A stretch of DNA of 37,265 bases from Caballeronia catudaia (GCF_001544755.2 NZ_FCOF02000055.1:1-37265); one strand, 5' to 3'; positions 17,241-26,278 are shown, counted from the stretch's first letter. Translations and numbers: made by a program. The notes: generated by a model from the sequence alone, not told the origin.

Positions 17241-18026
17241 ATGAACGTTCGGGTACTGGGCTGTAGCGGCGCCATCGGCAGCGGCACGGATGCCGTGGGC
17301 GATCCGGGCGGCACGACCGCGCTGCTCGTCGATGACGACATTCTCATCGATGCCGGCACGGGCGTCGCCGTGCTCGACGATGACGCGTTGGCACGCATCG
17401 ATCATGTGTTTCTCACGCATTCGCATCTCGATCACATTGCGTATCTGCCGCTGATGATCGATGCCGTCGGCGATGCGCGCGGCGCGCCGCTGACCGTTCA
17501 CGCGAGCCGCTCGACGTTCGGTATCCTGCAGGCGCATATCTTCAACAACCTGATCTGGCCGGACTTCACGCGCATTCCATCGCCCGAGGCGCCGGGCGTG
17601 CGCTTCGAAGCGCTGGAGGTCGGGGAGTGTTTCACGCTGAACGGGCGCACCGTGACGGCATTGCCGGCGCGGCATGCGGTGCCGTCGATGGGCTTCGCGG
17701 TTTCGAGCGGCGCTGCGTGCCTCGCTTTCAGCGGCGATACCACGACGAATCCGGAATTCTGGGCTGTGGTGTGCGCGTTGCCGGGGTTACGACATGTGAT
17801 CGTCGAGACGGCGTTTCCCGATGCGCAGATCGCGACGGCGCACGCAGCGCATCACTATTGCCCGCGGCTCATCGCGGACGATTTGCGTGGCATCGAATTG
17901 AAGGCGGAGTTGCTGATCTCGCATTTGAAACCGCCGCACGGCGCGCAGATTCTGGAGCAATTGCGCGCCGCGTTGCCGGGTGTTCGTTTGCGGGCGTTGC
18001 GGGCGGGAGAGGTTTTGAGCCTGTGA
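17241..18026 (+). CDS. Metallo-beta-lactamase-fold hydrolase, cAMP phosphodiesterase-like
   Basis: A 261-residue MBL-fold protein. The metal motif THSHLDHIAYLPLMIDA near residues 56-72 closely follows the class II cyclic-nucleotide phosphodiesterase signature (HxHLDH then a hydrophobic run). Further ligands are likely in ALPARHAVPS and FSGDTT, and ISHLKPPHG near the end. Family knowledge predicts hydrolysis of cAMP or another cyclic nucleotide. The gene follows the adenylate cyclase almost without gap, which fits a synthesis/degradation pair. The ATG at 17241 matches the family start MNVRVLGCSG; an ATG at 17211 would overlap the cyclase stop. Confidence 0.85.
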   Translation: MNVRVLGCSGAIGSGTDAVGDPGGTTALLVDDDILIDAGTGVAVLDDDALARIDHVFLTHSHLDHIAYLPLMIDAVGDARGAPLTVHASRSTFGILQAHIFNNLIWPDFTRIPSPEAPGVRFEALEVGECFTLNGRTVTALPARHAVPSMGFAVSSGAACLAFSGDTTTNPEFWAVVCALPGLRHVIVETAFPDAQIATAHAAHHYCPRLIADDLRGIELKAELLISHLKPPHGAQILEQLRAALPGVRLRALRAGEVLSL

Positions 18027-18027
18027 T

Positions 18028-19026
18028 TCAACGCGATGCCGTTGCTGATCGCGCGACCATCGTGACGTTCAGCAGATTGCCGCGCACCATCGCCCTCACC
18101 GTCCCCACGATCAAACCCCCGATCACCACATTGGCGACGACGAACGCCACCGGCGCGATCCATTCCATCGGCCCCGTTGCGCCGCGCTCGAGCATCCGGA
18201 TCGCCATCGTCGGCAACGCGGCTGCGCCGAAGCTGAAGGCCCAGTACGAAGGCGTGAACGCACGCTGACGAATCCACGGCACAAGGCGCGCAAGCATCAT
18301 CGCCTGATAGAGGCCATAGCCGAGCAGCATGTAAGCGAACGTGTCCGGCACGCCGTGCGTGATCGCGAGATACGACACGCCTCCGACGACCGGCGGCGCG
18401 AGTTGAATCCCGAGACTCGGGCGCAGCGCGTCGGGCAGCGGCTCGTGCACGGCCGCGCGATGCAGCACGACCGATTCGATCGCGAGCCACGAAAACACGC
18501 CCGCACCGAAGAACAGCATGCCGAGTTGCGTGAAGCCGAGACCGGCCGCCGCCGTGCCCGCGACGAAGCTCGGCGCGACCGTCGGCAAATAGACGGCGGG
18601 TGTGGTGAGTTCGGGCTTGCGCCCGCCCTGCCAGAAGCGTCCATGAAGGTAGGCGCCGAGCGCGAGCGAACTCGCCGCGCCGATTGCGAAGAGTGCGATG
18701 GCGAGTTCGCGCGAATACGCTTGCACGGCTTGCGCGGCGAGCATCGTCGAAACGGGTGCGAGCGCCGCGAACGACGACTGCACCGGATGACGCATTTCTT
18801 CGATCGCAGCATCCCGCTCGACGAGCCACTTGCGTCCGTACGCAGCGAGCACCGCGAGCCACACGACGAGCGCCACCGCCGTGAGCAACGTGGGCGCGGC
18901 ATCGGGAATCGCCCACGCATGCGCCGCCGCGCGCCATGCGCCCGCGAACGCGAGCAATCCGACGGCGATGCCGATGAATGCCACCGGCATCGGCGCGCGA
19001 TTATTCGTACCATTGTTGCCGTTCAT
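18028..19026 (-). CDS. TDT-family carrier (TehA/SLAC1-like)
   Basis: A 332-residue protein with about ten transmembrane helices, as in the tellurite-resistance/dicarboxylate transporter (TDT) family that includes TehA and plant SLAC1 anion channels. Recognisable stretches include FFGAGVFSWLAIESVVLHRA and LARLVPWIRQRAFTPSYWAF. The helix bundle forms an anion channel or carrier; the real substrate is unknown. No tehB methyltransferase neighbour is present, so tellurite resistance should not be assumed. GGGAGAAGGG precedes the ATG at 19026. Its stop lies 1 bp from the convergent phosphodiesterase stop. Confidence 0.88.
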   Translation of the reverse strand: MNGNNGTNNRAPMPVAFIGIAVGLLAFAGAWRAAAHAWAIPDAAPTLLTAVALVVWLAVLAAYGRKWLVERDAAIEEMRHPVQSSFAALAPVSTMLAAQAVQAYSRELAIALFAIGAASSLALGAYLHGRFWQGGRKPELTTPAVYLPTVAPSFVAGTAAAGLGFTQLGMLFFGAGVFSWLAIESVVLHRAAVHEPLPDALRPSLGIQLAPPVVGGVSYLAITHGVPDTFAYMLLGYGLYQAMMLARLVPWIRQRAFTPSYWAFSFGAAALPTMAIRMLERGATGPMEWIAPVAFVVANVVIGGLIVGTVRAMVRGNLLNVTMVARSATASR

Positions 19027-19150
19027 TGCCCTTCTCCCTGAAGTCCGTCGAGCGCGGTGCGCTCTCGTTGCGTCGTTGGAGAAAGCTTAGTGGCGACGGC
19101 CTCGCGCGCGAATGTCGCAGCGTCTCGTTCGGCTGCTCGCGCGTCTCATT

Positions 19151-19420
19151 TCACTCGCCGCCGCGCAGCTTCACCGCGATGTCGTGCCAGTCGCGCACCG
19201 CCAGCTTCAGTTCGCGGCCAAGCCCGGGATCGAGCGCATCGAGACGCGCCCACAAGTCCGCGAGCACTTTTTCGCGCGCTTCGTAGACGGCCGCCGCCGC
19301 GAGCTTGCTCGCGCCCGACAGACGCGATTCGGCATCGACGCACTCCATGTAAAGATGCGCGAGATGCGGATCGGCAAGCTCGACAGGACGCAGATGAACG
19401 GCGGTAAAACGTGACTTCAT
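19151..19420 (-). CDS. Small hypothetical protein
   Basis: An 89-residue soluble, helical protein that I do not recognise beyond its general resemblance to Burkholderia hypothetical proteins. It begins MKSRFTAVHLRPVELADPHL and has charged amphipathic helices through the rest. GGGGAA precedes the ATG at 19420 at good spacing. Longer in-frame openings up to 19813 have no ribosome-binding site and atypical Arg/Ser-rich translation, so I rejected them. The 197 bp between it and the divergent kinase gene are presumably promoter DNA. Confidence 0.62.
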   Translation of the reverse strand: MKSRFTAVHLRPVELADPHLAHLYMECVDAESRLSGASKLAAAAVYEAREKVLADLWARLDALDPGLGRELKLAVRDWHDIAVKLRGGE

Positions 19421-19617
19421 GTGAATTCCCCGGAATCTCTTTGTATTTGTCGATGTGCGCGAGCGCGCGATGCGAACGCTCGTGCCGCATCGTTTGCGTG
19501 CCAGTATGAAGGCGCGCCGATCGGCGTGACAAGGCCATTTGCACGCTTTACGTGTTCTTCCGACCGGCAAACGTTTTCGACCGGAAGCATGCTTTGCGCG
19601 TCGGCCGGAGCGGTAAC

Positions 19618-20061
19618 ATGGTCGACATGAACCGGTCAACTTCGAGTCCCTCGCGGGCGTCTCCGAGCGATACGCACGCCAAACGCCGCGGCCTCCTGCG
19701 CGGCGTCTTCGCGCTGCGCCATTCATGGGCGGGCCTCGTCGCGACATGGCGCGAGGAAAGCGCGTTTCGTCAGGAAGTGTGCATCGCGGCGGTGCTGTTG
19801 CCCGTCGCCGCATGCGTTCATGTGAGCGCGGCGGAACGCGTAATGCTTGCCGGGTCGGTGCTGCTGGTGCTGCTCGTCGAACTGATCAACTCGAGCATCG
19901 AGGCGGCGATCGACCGCATCTCGCTCGAACGCCACGAACTCTCCGGACGCGCGAAAGACTGCGGCAGCGCGGCGGTGACCATCGCGCTCGTTATCGCGGC
20001 GATGACGTGGACCGTGATCTGCGGCCCGCTCGCGTGGCACTGGCTGCGGGCGCATCTGTAG
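19618..20061 (+). CDS. dgkA: Diacylglycerol kinase
   Basis: A 147-residue integral membrane kinase that phosphorylates diacylglycerol to phosphatidic acid, recycling lipid by-products of envelope glucan and LPS modification. The DgkA signature VELINSSIEAAIDRI (about residues 84-98) and DCGSAAVTIAL (~109-119) are clear, with three hydrophobic helices. GGAG lies 7 nt before the ATG at 19618; a second ATG at 19627 is possible. The N-terminal ~25 residues are longer and more basic than in E. coli DgkA. The gene is followed within 35 bp by a membrane-protein gene. Confidence 0.92.
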   Translation: MVDMNRSTSSPSRASPSDTHAKRRGLLRGVFALRHSWAGLVATWREESAFRQEVCIAAVLLPVAACVHVSAAERVMLAGSVLLVLLVELINSSIEAAIDRISLERHELSGRAKDCGSAAVTIALVIAAMTWTVICGPLAWHWLRAHL

Positions 20062-20095
20062 ACCGGTATTGAAAGACGCACTCGACGGAGGCGTC

Positions 20096-20734
20096 ATGAG
20101 CGCTTCGCTTCATCGTGCGTGGCCCGCCGCGGCGGATATCGTGATGATCCCCGCTGCCCTCTTCGCGCTCGCCGTCGTCGAACTATTCCATCCGCATCCG
20201 CGCGAGTTGATGCAGCTCGACGTCAATGTATGGCTCGCCGTGCATTACGCGCAGATTCCGCTCTTCGCGCTCGCGGCCATCGCCATTGCTGCGCTCGTGC
20301 GCGGGCTGCCCGGCATCGCGCCGATGGTCTGCCGCATCGCCCTCTTCGTGTTCGCGACGAGCTACATCGCGTTCGATACGGCGGCCGGCGTCGTCATCGG
20401 GATCTTCGTCGGCGCGGCGCGCGCATCCGGCGACGTCAACGCGTGGCGCATGGCGATCGAGACGATCTGGACGCATCCCATCGTCGGCAGCGCGCCGACG
20501 CTCGCCTTGCCGCTGCTCGCCGTGCTCGGCTCGACTGCGTTGAGCGTGGGCGCGGCTGCGGCCGCCGTTGCGTTGCGCGAGACCGGACGTTCGTGGCCGC
20601 CGCTCCTGCTGCTCGTGATCGCGAGCTTCGGCATCGCGATCTTCAGGACGCATGCATGGCCGGGCGGCCCGCTGACGTTCGGCGGCATGGGCATCGCGGC
20701 GGCGTGGCTGTCGTGGGACGCGCGGCGCGGCTGA
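20096..20734 (+). CDS. Unknown polytopic membrane protein
   Basis: A 212-residue protein with about six hydrophobic helices and little else to go on. Recognisable segments include IVMIPAALFALAVVELFHPH, a central FATSYIAFDTAAGVVIGIFV, and a Gly-rich last helix GGMGIAAAWLSWDARRG. I do not recognise the family. CGGAGG lies just before the ATG at 20096, which fixes the start. It sits 34 bp after dgkA on the same strand, so the two may be co-transcribed. Confidence 0.72.
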   Translation: MSASLHRAWPAAADIVMIPAALFALAVVELFHPHPRELMQLDVNVWLAVHYAQIPLFALAAIAIAALVRGLPGIAPMVCRIALFVFATSYIAFDTAAGVVIGIFVGAARASGDVNAWRMAIETIWTHPIVGSAPTLALPLLAVLGSTALSVGAAAAAVALRETGRSWPPLLLLVIASFGIAIFRTHAWPGGPLTFGGMGIAAAWLSWDARRG

Positions 20735-20900
20735 ATCGCGATCAGTTCGATACGAACGCATCGATGGGCCGCGTCGGCGAGGACGTCATCGTTCGCGCGT
20801 CGGATCGAACGAAAAAGCGACACGCGTAACGGCGGCAAGGAATAATAGGCGGCGGATTTCGCGCCTCCGATAGAAGCTTAAGAAAAAGGAGTTCAAGCAG

Positions 20901-21221
20901 ATGAATCGACTTTTCCGCTCGTGCCTTCCTGCCGCCGCCGCGCTCATGCTTGCCGCGTGCAGCACGCCCGTCGAATTTTCGGCGAGTGCGAATCCGCCGC
21001 CCTGGAACGAATCCGGCGACGCCGACTTCAGCGGCATGGACAACTCGATGTCCGCATGCAAGGCCGCCGCGAAAAAAGCCGGCCCGGGCCAATGCACGCA
21101 GGTGCGCGCCTACGAGGCCTGCATGAAGGGCAAGGGCTACATCACCGTGCTCGGCCCGGAAAATCCGCCGAACTGCGGCCAGCCCGAATGGGAATCGGAT
21201 GTGCGCAAATGGCTCAAGTGA
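20901..21221 (+). CDS. Small lipoprotein, cysteine-containing
   Basis: A 106-residue lipoprotein with a clear signal and lipobox (LMLAAC, lipidated Cys near residue 20). The mature part contains four further cysteines (SACKAA, GQCTQ, YEACMKGKGY, NPPNCGQ), suggesting two disulphides in the periplasm. The EACMKGKGY phrase is seen in many small proteobacterial lipoproteins of unknown function. AAAAGGAG precedes the ATG. It converges with the NCS1 permease gene with a 6-bp gap. Confidence 0.82.
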   Translation: MNRLFRSCLPAAAALMLAACSTPVEFSASANPPPWNESGDADFSGMDNSMSACKAAAKKAGPGQCTQVRAYEACMKGKGYITVLGPENPPNCGQPEWESDVRKWLK

Positions 21222-21227
21222 GCGGGG

Positions 21228-22706
21228 CTACTTGCGGTTCGCCATGCGCATGAACAGCACGTAGAGCAGCGCGCCCGCCGCCGCGCCGATCAGCCAGCCG
21301 AGATTGTTCGGCGGCAGGAGCTTGAGCATCTGCGTCGAGAGCTCCCAGCCGACCGAAATGACGCCGGCGACGATCAACGCCGCGAGGCCGACCTTGTTCC
21401 AGCCGCCGTCGTAATAGAAGCGTCCGCCGGGCTGCATCGTGTAGAGATCGGCGGTCTTTACCTGCTGGCGCTTCACGAGGTAATAGTCGGACATCATCAC
21501 GCCGTACATCGGCGCGAGCACGGCGCCGAACACGCTGACGAAAATCGTGATCGCCTTCGGGCTGTCGACGAAGATCCACGGGCACACGATCACCGCGAGT
21601 ATCGACGCGATCAGGCCGCCCTTCTTGAAATCGACATGCTTCGGAAAGAGATTGGCGATGTCGTAGGCCGGCGAGACGAAGTTGGCGACGATATTGATGC
21701 CCATCGTCGCGATGATGAACGTGATGCTGCCGATCGCCACCCACACCTTGTTCTCGATGCGCGACACGATCTCGACCGGGTCCATGATCATCGTGCCGAA
21801 GACTTTCTCGCTGCCCGCCGTGACGATCACGGTGATGATCGCGAACGCGACGAAATTGAACGGCAGCCCGAGGAAATTGCCGACCTTCATCTGCCGCTCG
21901 CTCTTCGCGAAGCGCGAAAAGTCGCCGAAATTCAGCAGCAGCGCGGCGAAATAGCTCACGACGAGAAGAGTCGCGTTGATCATCGCGTGCAGTTGCTCGT
22001 CGCCTGACAGCACTTTGCCCGAAAGCGTGAGGTTCAGGCTGCCCAGGCCCGCGCGATACAGAATCCAGCCCATCAGCACGAACATAACGACATACACGGC
22101 CGGCCCGCAAAAATCGATGAACTTGCGGATGATCTCCATGCCGCGCTGAAAGATGATGAGCTGCAAGAGCCACATGAAAAGAAAGCTGACCCAGCCGAGC
22201 ATGTCGAGCCTGAGAAAGCTCGTATCGCGCCACGCCGCGACCGATGGCACGAACAGGAGCAGCAGCGTCGCCACGGCCTTCGACGCGAAATACGTCTGCA
22301 CGCCATACCACACGATGCCGACCACGCCGCGAATCAGCGCGGCGATATTCGCGCCCATCACGCCCATCGAGACGCGCGCCATCACCGGAAACGGAATGCC
22401 GTGTCTGAGGCTCGGCTTGCCGACCCAGTTCATCAGCACATACACGATCAGAATGCCGATGGTCAGCGCGAGCAGCACCTGCCAGCCGGAGATCCCGAGC
22501 AGAAAGAGACTCGCGGCGAAGGTATAGCCGCCGACGCTGTGCACATCCGACATCCACATCGCGAAGATGCTGTAGCCGTTCCAGGTGCGCTTCGCGCGCG
22601 GCACGGGAGCGAGATCGTGGTTGTAGAGGCGCTCGTCGGCGTTGACGATTTCGGCGTCGGCGCCGAGTGCGGCGTCGGCGGCGGAGGTCGTGTGGGATGC
22701 GGCCAT
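21228..22706 (-). CDS. NCS1-family nucleobase/hydantoin/allantoin permease
   Basis: A 492-residue inner-membrane symporter with about 12 helices. The NCS1 (nucleobase:cation symporter-1) signature starts with NADERLYNHDLAPVPRAKRTW and continues with MWMSDVHSVGGYTFAASLFL. Later segments such as NLFPKHVDFKKGGLIASILA and MYGVMMSDYYLVKRQQVKT are also typical. Length and N-terminus fit the PucI/Mhp1/FurE-like branch, so uracil, allantoin or hydantoin import is plausible; the exact substrate is undetermined. GGAGGACAAC precedes the ATG at 22706. No catabolic partner gene lies next to it. Confidence 0.9.
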   Translation of the reverse strand: MAASHTTSAADAALGADAEIVNADERLYNHDLAPVPRAKRTWNGYSIFAMWMSDVHSVGGYTFAASLFLLGISGWQVLLALTIGILIVYVLMNWVGKPSLRHGIPFPVMARVSMGVMGANIAALIRGVVGIVWYGVQTYFASKAVATLLLLFVPSVAAWRDTSFLRLDMLGWVSFLFMWLLQLIIFQRGMEIIRKFIDFCGPAVYVVMFVLMGWILYRAGLGSLNLTLSGKVLSGDEQLHAMINATLLVVSYFAALLLNFGDFSRFAKSERQMKVGNFLGLPFNFVAFAIITVIVTAGSEKVFGTMIMDPVEIVSRIENKVWVAIGSITFIIATMGINIVANFVSPAYDIANLFPKHVDFKKGGLIASILAVIVCPWIFVDSPKAITIFVSVFGAVLAPMYGVMMSDYYLVKRQQVKTADLYTMQPGGRFYYDGGWNKVGLAALIVAGVISVGWELSTQMLKLLPPNNLGWLIGAAAGALLYVLFMRMANRK

Positions 22707-22830
22707 GTTGTCCTCCAGTGCCTTCGGCGGGCGCGAGTTATCGATCAAGATTAGTGCATCAAAAACCGGAGGTGAAACAAACACGTCCCGCGTTTTTCGG
22801 CCATTAAAGTCCGGCCGTGCGGCTGCCGTT

Positions 22831-23040
22831 ATGTGCATCATGAGAAAAAGACGCCTTCACTCCCGCGACCTGAACGACGCCTTCGCCGCCGCAGCCGAGG
22901 CGCTCGCGCTCTTTTGCCGGCTGCGCAACATCGACACTGCCGACCTGCCCGCGCGCGAAGTCGACATCATTCTCGACCTCGCGTTCGAGGAAGCCGCGCA
23001 GCAGGCGGCCGCGCGCAGCGAAGCCCGTCGACCGGGCTGA
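22831..23040 (+). CDS. Small hypothetical protein
   Basis: A 69-residue (or 66, from the ATG at 22840) helical acidic protein. The core ALALFCRLRNIDTADLPARE suggests a compact helical bundle; the end is Ala/Arg-rich. I know no family. No convincing ribosome-binding site is visible. Strand and spacing suggest it could precede the YihY-type gene (98 bp) in a transcript. It is kept because codon bias and composition look coding. Confidence 0.42.
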   Translation: MCIMRKRRLHSRDLNDAFAAAAEALALFCRLRNIDTADLPAREVDIILDLAFEEAAQQAAARSEARRPG

Positions 23041-23137
23041 CGCGCCTTTTTTGCAGGCTTCCCGTGCGGCGCGCGCCGATGGGCGCAGAATTTGCTCGTC
23101 CAGAAAGGATGCGCAGCGCCCGCGCCGCGGAGGTGCC

Positions 23138-24049
23138 ATGTCGAAGATTCTCGGCCCGGTTCTGGGCCCGCAGGTGAAAAGCGTCGTGAGACATCCGCTC
23201 GGCTTCGCGATGCGCACGTTCAAAGCCTTTCGCGCCAACCAGGGCTTGCTGCTCGCGGGCGCCGTTGCTTACTACGCGCTGCTCTCGATCGTTCCGCTTC
23301 TCATCCTGATTGTCATCGTGCTGTCCAAATTCGTCGGACAGCAGGCCTTGCTCGACACGCTCACGCATCTGCTCGAATGGCTCGTGCCCGGCCAGGCGCG
23401 CGCGATCGTGGACGAACTGGCGAACTTTCTCGCGCATCGCGCGGTGCTCGGCTGGTTCCTGCTCGTCACGATGATCTTCTTCTCCTCGCTCGCCTTCACC
23501 GTGCTGGAGAACGCGATGTCGGTGATCTTCGTGCATCGCGTCGCGATCCGCCGCCGGCATTTTCTGCTCTCGGCGCTCCTGCCTTACTGCTACATCCTGT
23601 TTCTTGGCGTCGGCATGCTGATCGTCACGCTCGTGTCGAACGGCTTGCAGGCGATGGGCGCGAACAACATCGACCTGCTCGGCGTCGAGGTGTCCCTGAA
23701 AGGCGCGTCGCGGCTCCTGCTCTATCTGCTCGGCGTCGCGGGCGAGGTCTTCGTGCTCACGTCGATCTATCTGGTGATGCCGGTCGGCAGGCCGTCCCTG
23801 CGGCTCGCGCTGCTCGGCAGCGTGACGGCCGCCGTGCTCTGGGAAATCACGCGGCACGTGCTCGTGTGGTACTTCGCGACGCTCTCGCAGGTGAGCGTCG
23901 TGTACGGCTCGCTGACGACATCGATCGTCGTGCTGTTCAGCCTCGAAGCGCTCGCGACGCTGCTGCTCTTCGGCGCGCAGGTGATCTCCGAATTCGAGCG
24001 CTTCGGCATGGAAGGCGATGCGCCGCCGAAGCCCTTCACCACGGACTGA
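23138..24049 (+). CDS. YihY/BrkB-family inner-membrane protein
   Basis: A 303-residue protein with about six transmembrane helices. The family (PF03631, once called RNase BN) is recognised by NQGLLLAGAVAYYALLSIVP near residues 34-53 and by the later VYGSLTTSIVVLFSLEALAT. The molecular role is unknown; a link to virulence or RNase activity in the old name is not supported. CGGAGG precedes the ATG at 23138. A longer open frame to 23051 has no signal for a start. Confidence 0.9.
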   Translation: MSKILGPVLGPQVKSVVRHPLGFAMRTFKAFRANQGLLLAGAVAYYALLSIVPLLILIVIVLSKFVGQQALLDTLTHLLEWLVPGQARAIVDELANFLAHRAVLGWFLLVTMIFFSSLAFTVLENAMSVIFVHRVAIRRRHFLLSALLPYCYILFLGVGMLIVTLVSNGLQAMGANNIDLLGVEVSLKGASRLLLYLLGVAGEVFVLTSIYLVMPVGRPSLRLALLGSVTAAVLWEITRHVLVWYFATLSQVSVVYGSLTTSIVVLFSLEALATLLLFGAQVISEFERFGMEGDAPPKPFTTD

Positions 24050-24116
24050 AGCGGCGCAGCGTGTTTTCGCGATGTGCGTGCGCTACAGTGAGGCGCCCTC
24101 GTCCATCGCTGCGCCG

Positions 24117-25016
24117 ATGTCCAAGCCCGACTCCACCGCCGCGTCATCCACGCCTCTTTCGCACGGCGCGCGCATGGCGATGCTGACCGTCGTCGCGATG
24201 CTCGCCTTCGCCGGCAACTCGCTGTTGTGCCGTCTGGCGCTCAAGGGCACGCAGATCGACGCGGCGAGCTTCACGCTCGTGCGCATCGCGGCCGCGGCGC
24301 TCGTGCTGTGGGTCATTCTGCTCGTGCGCGGCGCAGGCCGCGACGAACCGCACGGCGCGCGGCGCGGCGGGAGCTGGGCTTCGGCGCTCGCGCTGATCGT
24401 CTATGCGGTCACGTTCTCCTTCGCCTACGTCCGGCTCGCCGCCGGCACCGGCGCGCTGCTGCTCTTCGGCGCGGTGCAGGCGACGATGATCGGCTACGGC
24501 ATCGCGATCGGAGAACGGCCCGCGGCGATGCAGTGGCTCGGCCTGCTCCTGGCGCTCGCCGGGCTGGTGTGGCTCGTGCTGCCGGGGCTCGCCGCGCCCG
24601 ATCCGGTGTCGTCGGCGCTGATGATCGCGGCGGGCGTCGGCTGGGGCGTCTATTCGCTGCGCGGACGCGGCCAGGCCGATCCGGTCGCCGCGACGGCGGG
24701 CAATTTCATGCGCGCGCTGCCTTTTGCGATAGCGGTGGCGGCAGTCGCGCACGCGCATGCACGCTTCGATGTCGCCGGCTTTGCTTACGCCGCCGCGTCG
24801 GGCGCGCTGACGTCCGGCCTCGGGTATGTCATCTGGTATGCCGCCTTGAAGGGGCTGAAGCCCGCCACTGCCGCGACCGTACAACTGAGCGTGCCCGTCA
24901 TCACGGCGGCCGGCGGCGTGCTGCTGCTCGGCGAGGCGCTCAGCGCGCGGCTCGTCGCGAGCTCGATCGCGGTACTCGGCGGCATCGCGCTCGTCGTGTT
25001 GTCGAAACGCCACTGA
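24117..25016 (+). CDS. EamA/DMT-family transporter
   Basis: A 299-residue protein with ten predicted helices in two EamA repeats. MAMLTVVAMLAFAGNSLLCR opens the first repeat; YVIWYAALKGLKPATAATVQ and GGVLLLGEALSARL lie in the second. Substrate unknown. The start at 24117 is the most likely; an ATG at 24072 would add 15 residues. It is distinct from the other two EamA carriers in the window, with no evidence of recent duplication. Confidence 0.88.
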   Translation: MSKPDSTAASSTPLSHGARMAMLTVVAMLAFAGNSLLCRLALKGTQIDAASFTLVRIAAAALVLWVILLVRGAGRDEPHGARRGGSWASALALIVYAVTFSFAYVRLAAGTGALLLFGAVQATMIGYGIAIGERPAAMQWLGLLLALAGLVWLVLPGLAAPDPVSSALMIAAGVGWGVYSLRGRGQADPVAATAGNFMRALPFAIAVAAVAHAHARFDVAGFAYAAASGALTSGLGYVIWYAALKGLKPATAATVQLSVPVITAAGGVLLLGEALSARLVASSIAVLGGIALVVLSKRH

Positions 25017-25513
25017 GCGCATCGGCCGACATCGCGCCGAACGTCTCCGGCTCGCGCTCTTGCGTTCTGTGCGATCCGTATGTGCCCCATCTCACATACG
25101 CGGGACAAGTTCCTCTGAAGAATGATGCATGCACGGTTCATCAAATCGGGGCGGGAACGAATAATGCTGGTGTAGTGCGCCGCAATTGCGCATCGCGATG
25201 CGGGAAGCACGCGTTGCAAAGGCTATGGCGAGGCATCCGCGAAAGATTCGCGCGTTCGTTTCTGCATCACCTCGCCACCCCGGATTGTCGCGGCATGTGG
25301 TGCGAGTTACATTGTTTGGCAAAATTCGGCCGGGCAGCGCGAGCTGAACCGGCACCGGCTGTTAATCCGACAAGCCGCATCGCGTTTCAATGTTCATATG
25401 ATGGGACGCGCTGTAGTCGCGCCATCGGTTGAAGCGGACCCGGCGCACCGCTGCGTGCGCGCGGTCCCGCGTCCGACGCGCCGTGTGACGAATACGTAAT
25501 GGAGAGCGCTGTC
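25017..25513. other. 497-bp intergenic region without a supported gene
   Basis: No open frame on either strand has a credible ribosome-binding site or family sequence. The only symmetry noted is TATGTG...CACATA (25079-25098, 8-nt loop). Parts of 25130-25400 are visibly richer in A+T than the neighbours, consistent with a promoter for the gene at 25514. Confidence 0.5.
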
Positions 25514-26278
25514 ATGCCTCACCAAGCAAAGCTGCCCGAAGAGAGCGTCGCGGACCGTGCGAGTCCCGCGAACGACCCTACTGTCCTCAACATGCCGGAG
25601 CCTGCAATCGATTACGATGACGACGCCGGCCCTTCGCGCTCGCCGCTGCGCTTCGGGCGCCTCGCGCTGTGGATGGCGTCCGCGACGGCGCTCGGCATCG
25701 GCGTGCTCGGCACCGTCGCGTACAGCATGTGGTTCAACCACGACCAGCGCGTCTACGCCGAAGCGATGGCGAGCGCGCGCAAAACGCTCGGCATCGACCA
25801 GCCGGTCATCGCCGCGCGCACGGAGTCGTCGGGCATGGTGGAAGCGCCCTTGACCACGACGGCGCCCGGCTACACGCGTCCTTACGTGGCGACCGGCGGT
25901 CCGGCACCCGTCGAGACCGCCATGCTCGCCGATAACCCGCCGACCGCCGACGCCGCCGACGAACCCACGCTCGCCGATGCCTCGGATGTCTCAAGCGCCG
26001 CCGCGCTCGCGACGGCTTCCGCGCAGGCGCACCTTCAGCAGGCCGACGACCCGTCATATGCCCCGCCGGTGCGGAGCGCCGCCGTGCAGCGCCGCGGCAA
26101 TGCGTCGACGCAACAGAGCGCGTCGAATCGCGCCAATCCGTCCGCGCAGCCGCGCAGGCATGAGGCGCGCGCGAAGCCCGAAGGCGGGCTCTTCGCCCGC
26201 ATGGGTGCGTTTTTCCATCGAGTGAGCTATCGACATAATGTTCCGAACCGTCAGCGCGAGGAGTATTCACGCCCCTGA
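25514..26278 (+). CDS. Membrane-anchored hypothetical protein
   Basis: A 254-residue protein with an acidic cytoplasmic N-terminus (~45 residues, including DYDDDAGPS), one transmembrane helix (~50-73, LALWMASATALGIGVLGTVA), and a long disordered Ala/Thr/Ser/Gln-rich domain ending in a basic tail (RRHEARAKPEGG). Family not recognised. GGAGAG sits 7 nt before the ATG at 25514, which is why I prefer it to the ATG at 25499. Its 3' end overlaps the start of the GGDEF gene by 41 bp, so the two are likely expressed and perhaps work together. Confidence 0.65.
   Translation: MPHQAKLPEESVADRASPANDPTVLNMPEPAIDYDDDAGPSRSPLRFGRLALWMASATALGIGVLGTVAYSMWFNHDQRVYAEAMASARKTLGIDQPVIAARTESSGMVEAPLTTTAPGYTRPYVATGGPAPVETAMLADNPPTADAADEPTLADASDVSSAAALATASAQAHLQQADDPSYAPPVRSAAVQRRGNASTQQSASNRANPSAQPRRHEARAKPEGGLFARMGAFFHRVSYRHNVPNRQREEYSRP

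Noticed and set aside
18028..19026. Tellurite-resistance label for the TDT carrier
   Set aside because: The fold fits TehA/SLAC1 but no tehB partner or other tellurite gene is present, so I kept only the family name.
25092..25355. 87-codon minus-strand frame in the 25-kb gap
   Set aside because: No ribosome-binding site, no recognisable sequence, Arg/Cys-rich atypical composition.
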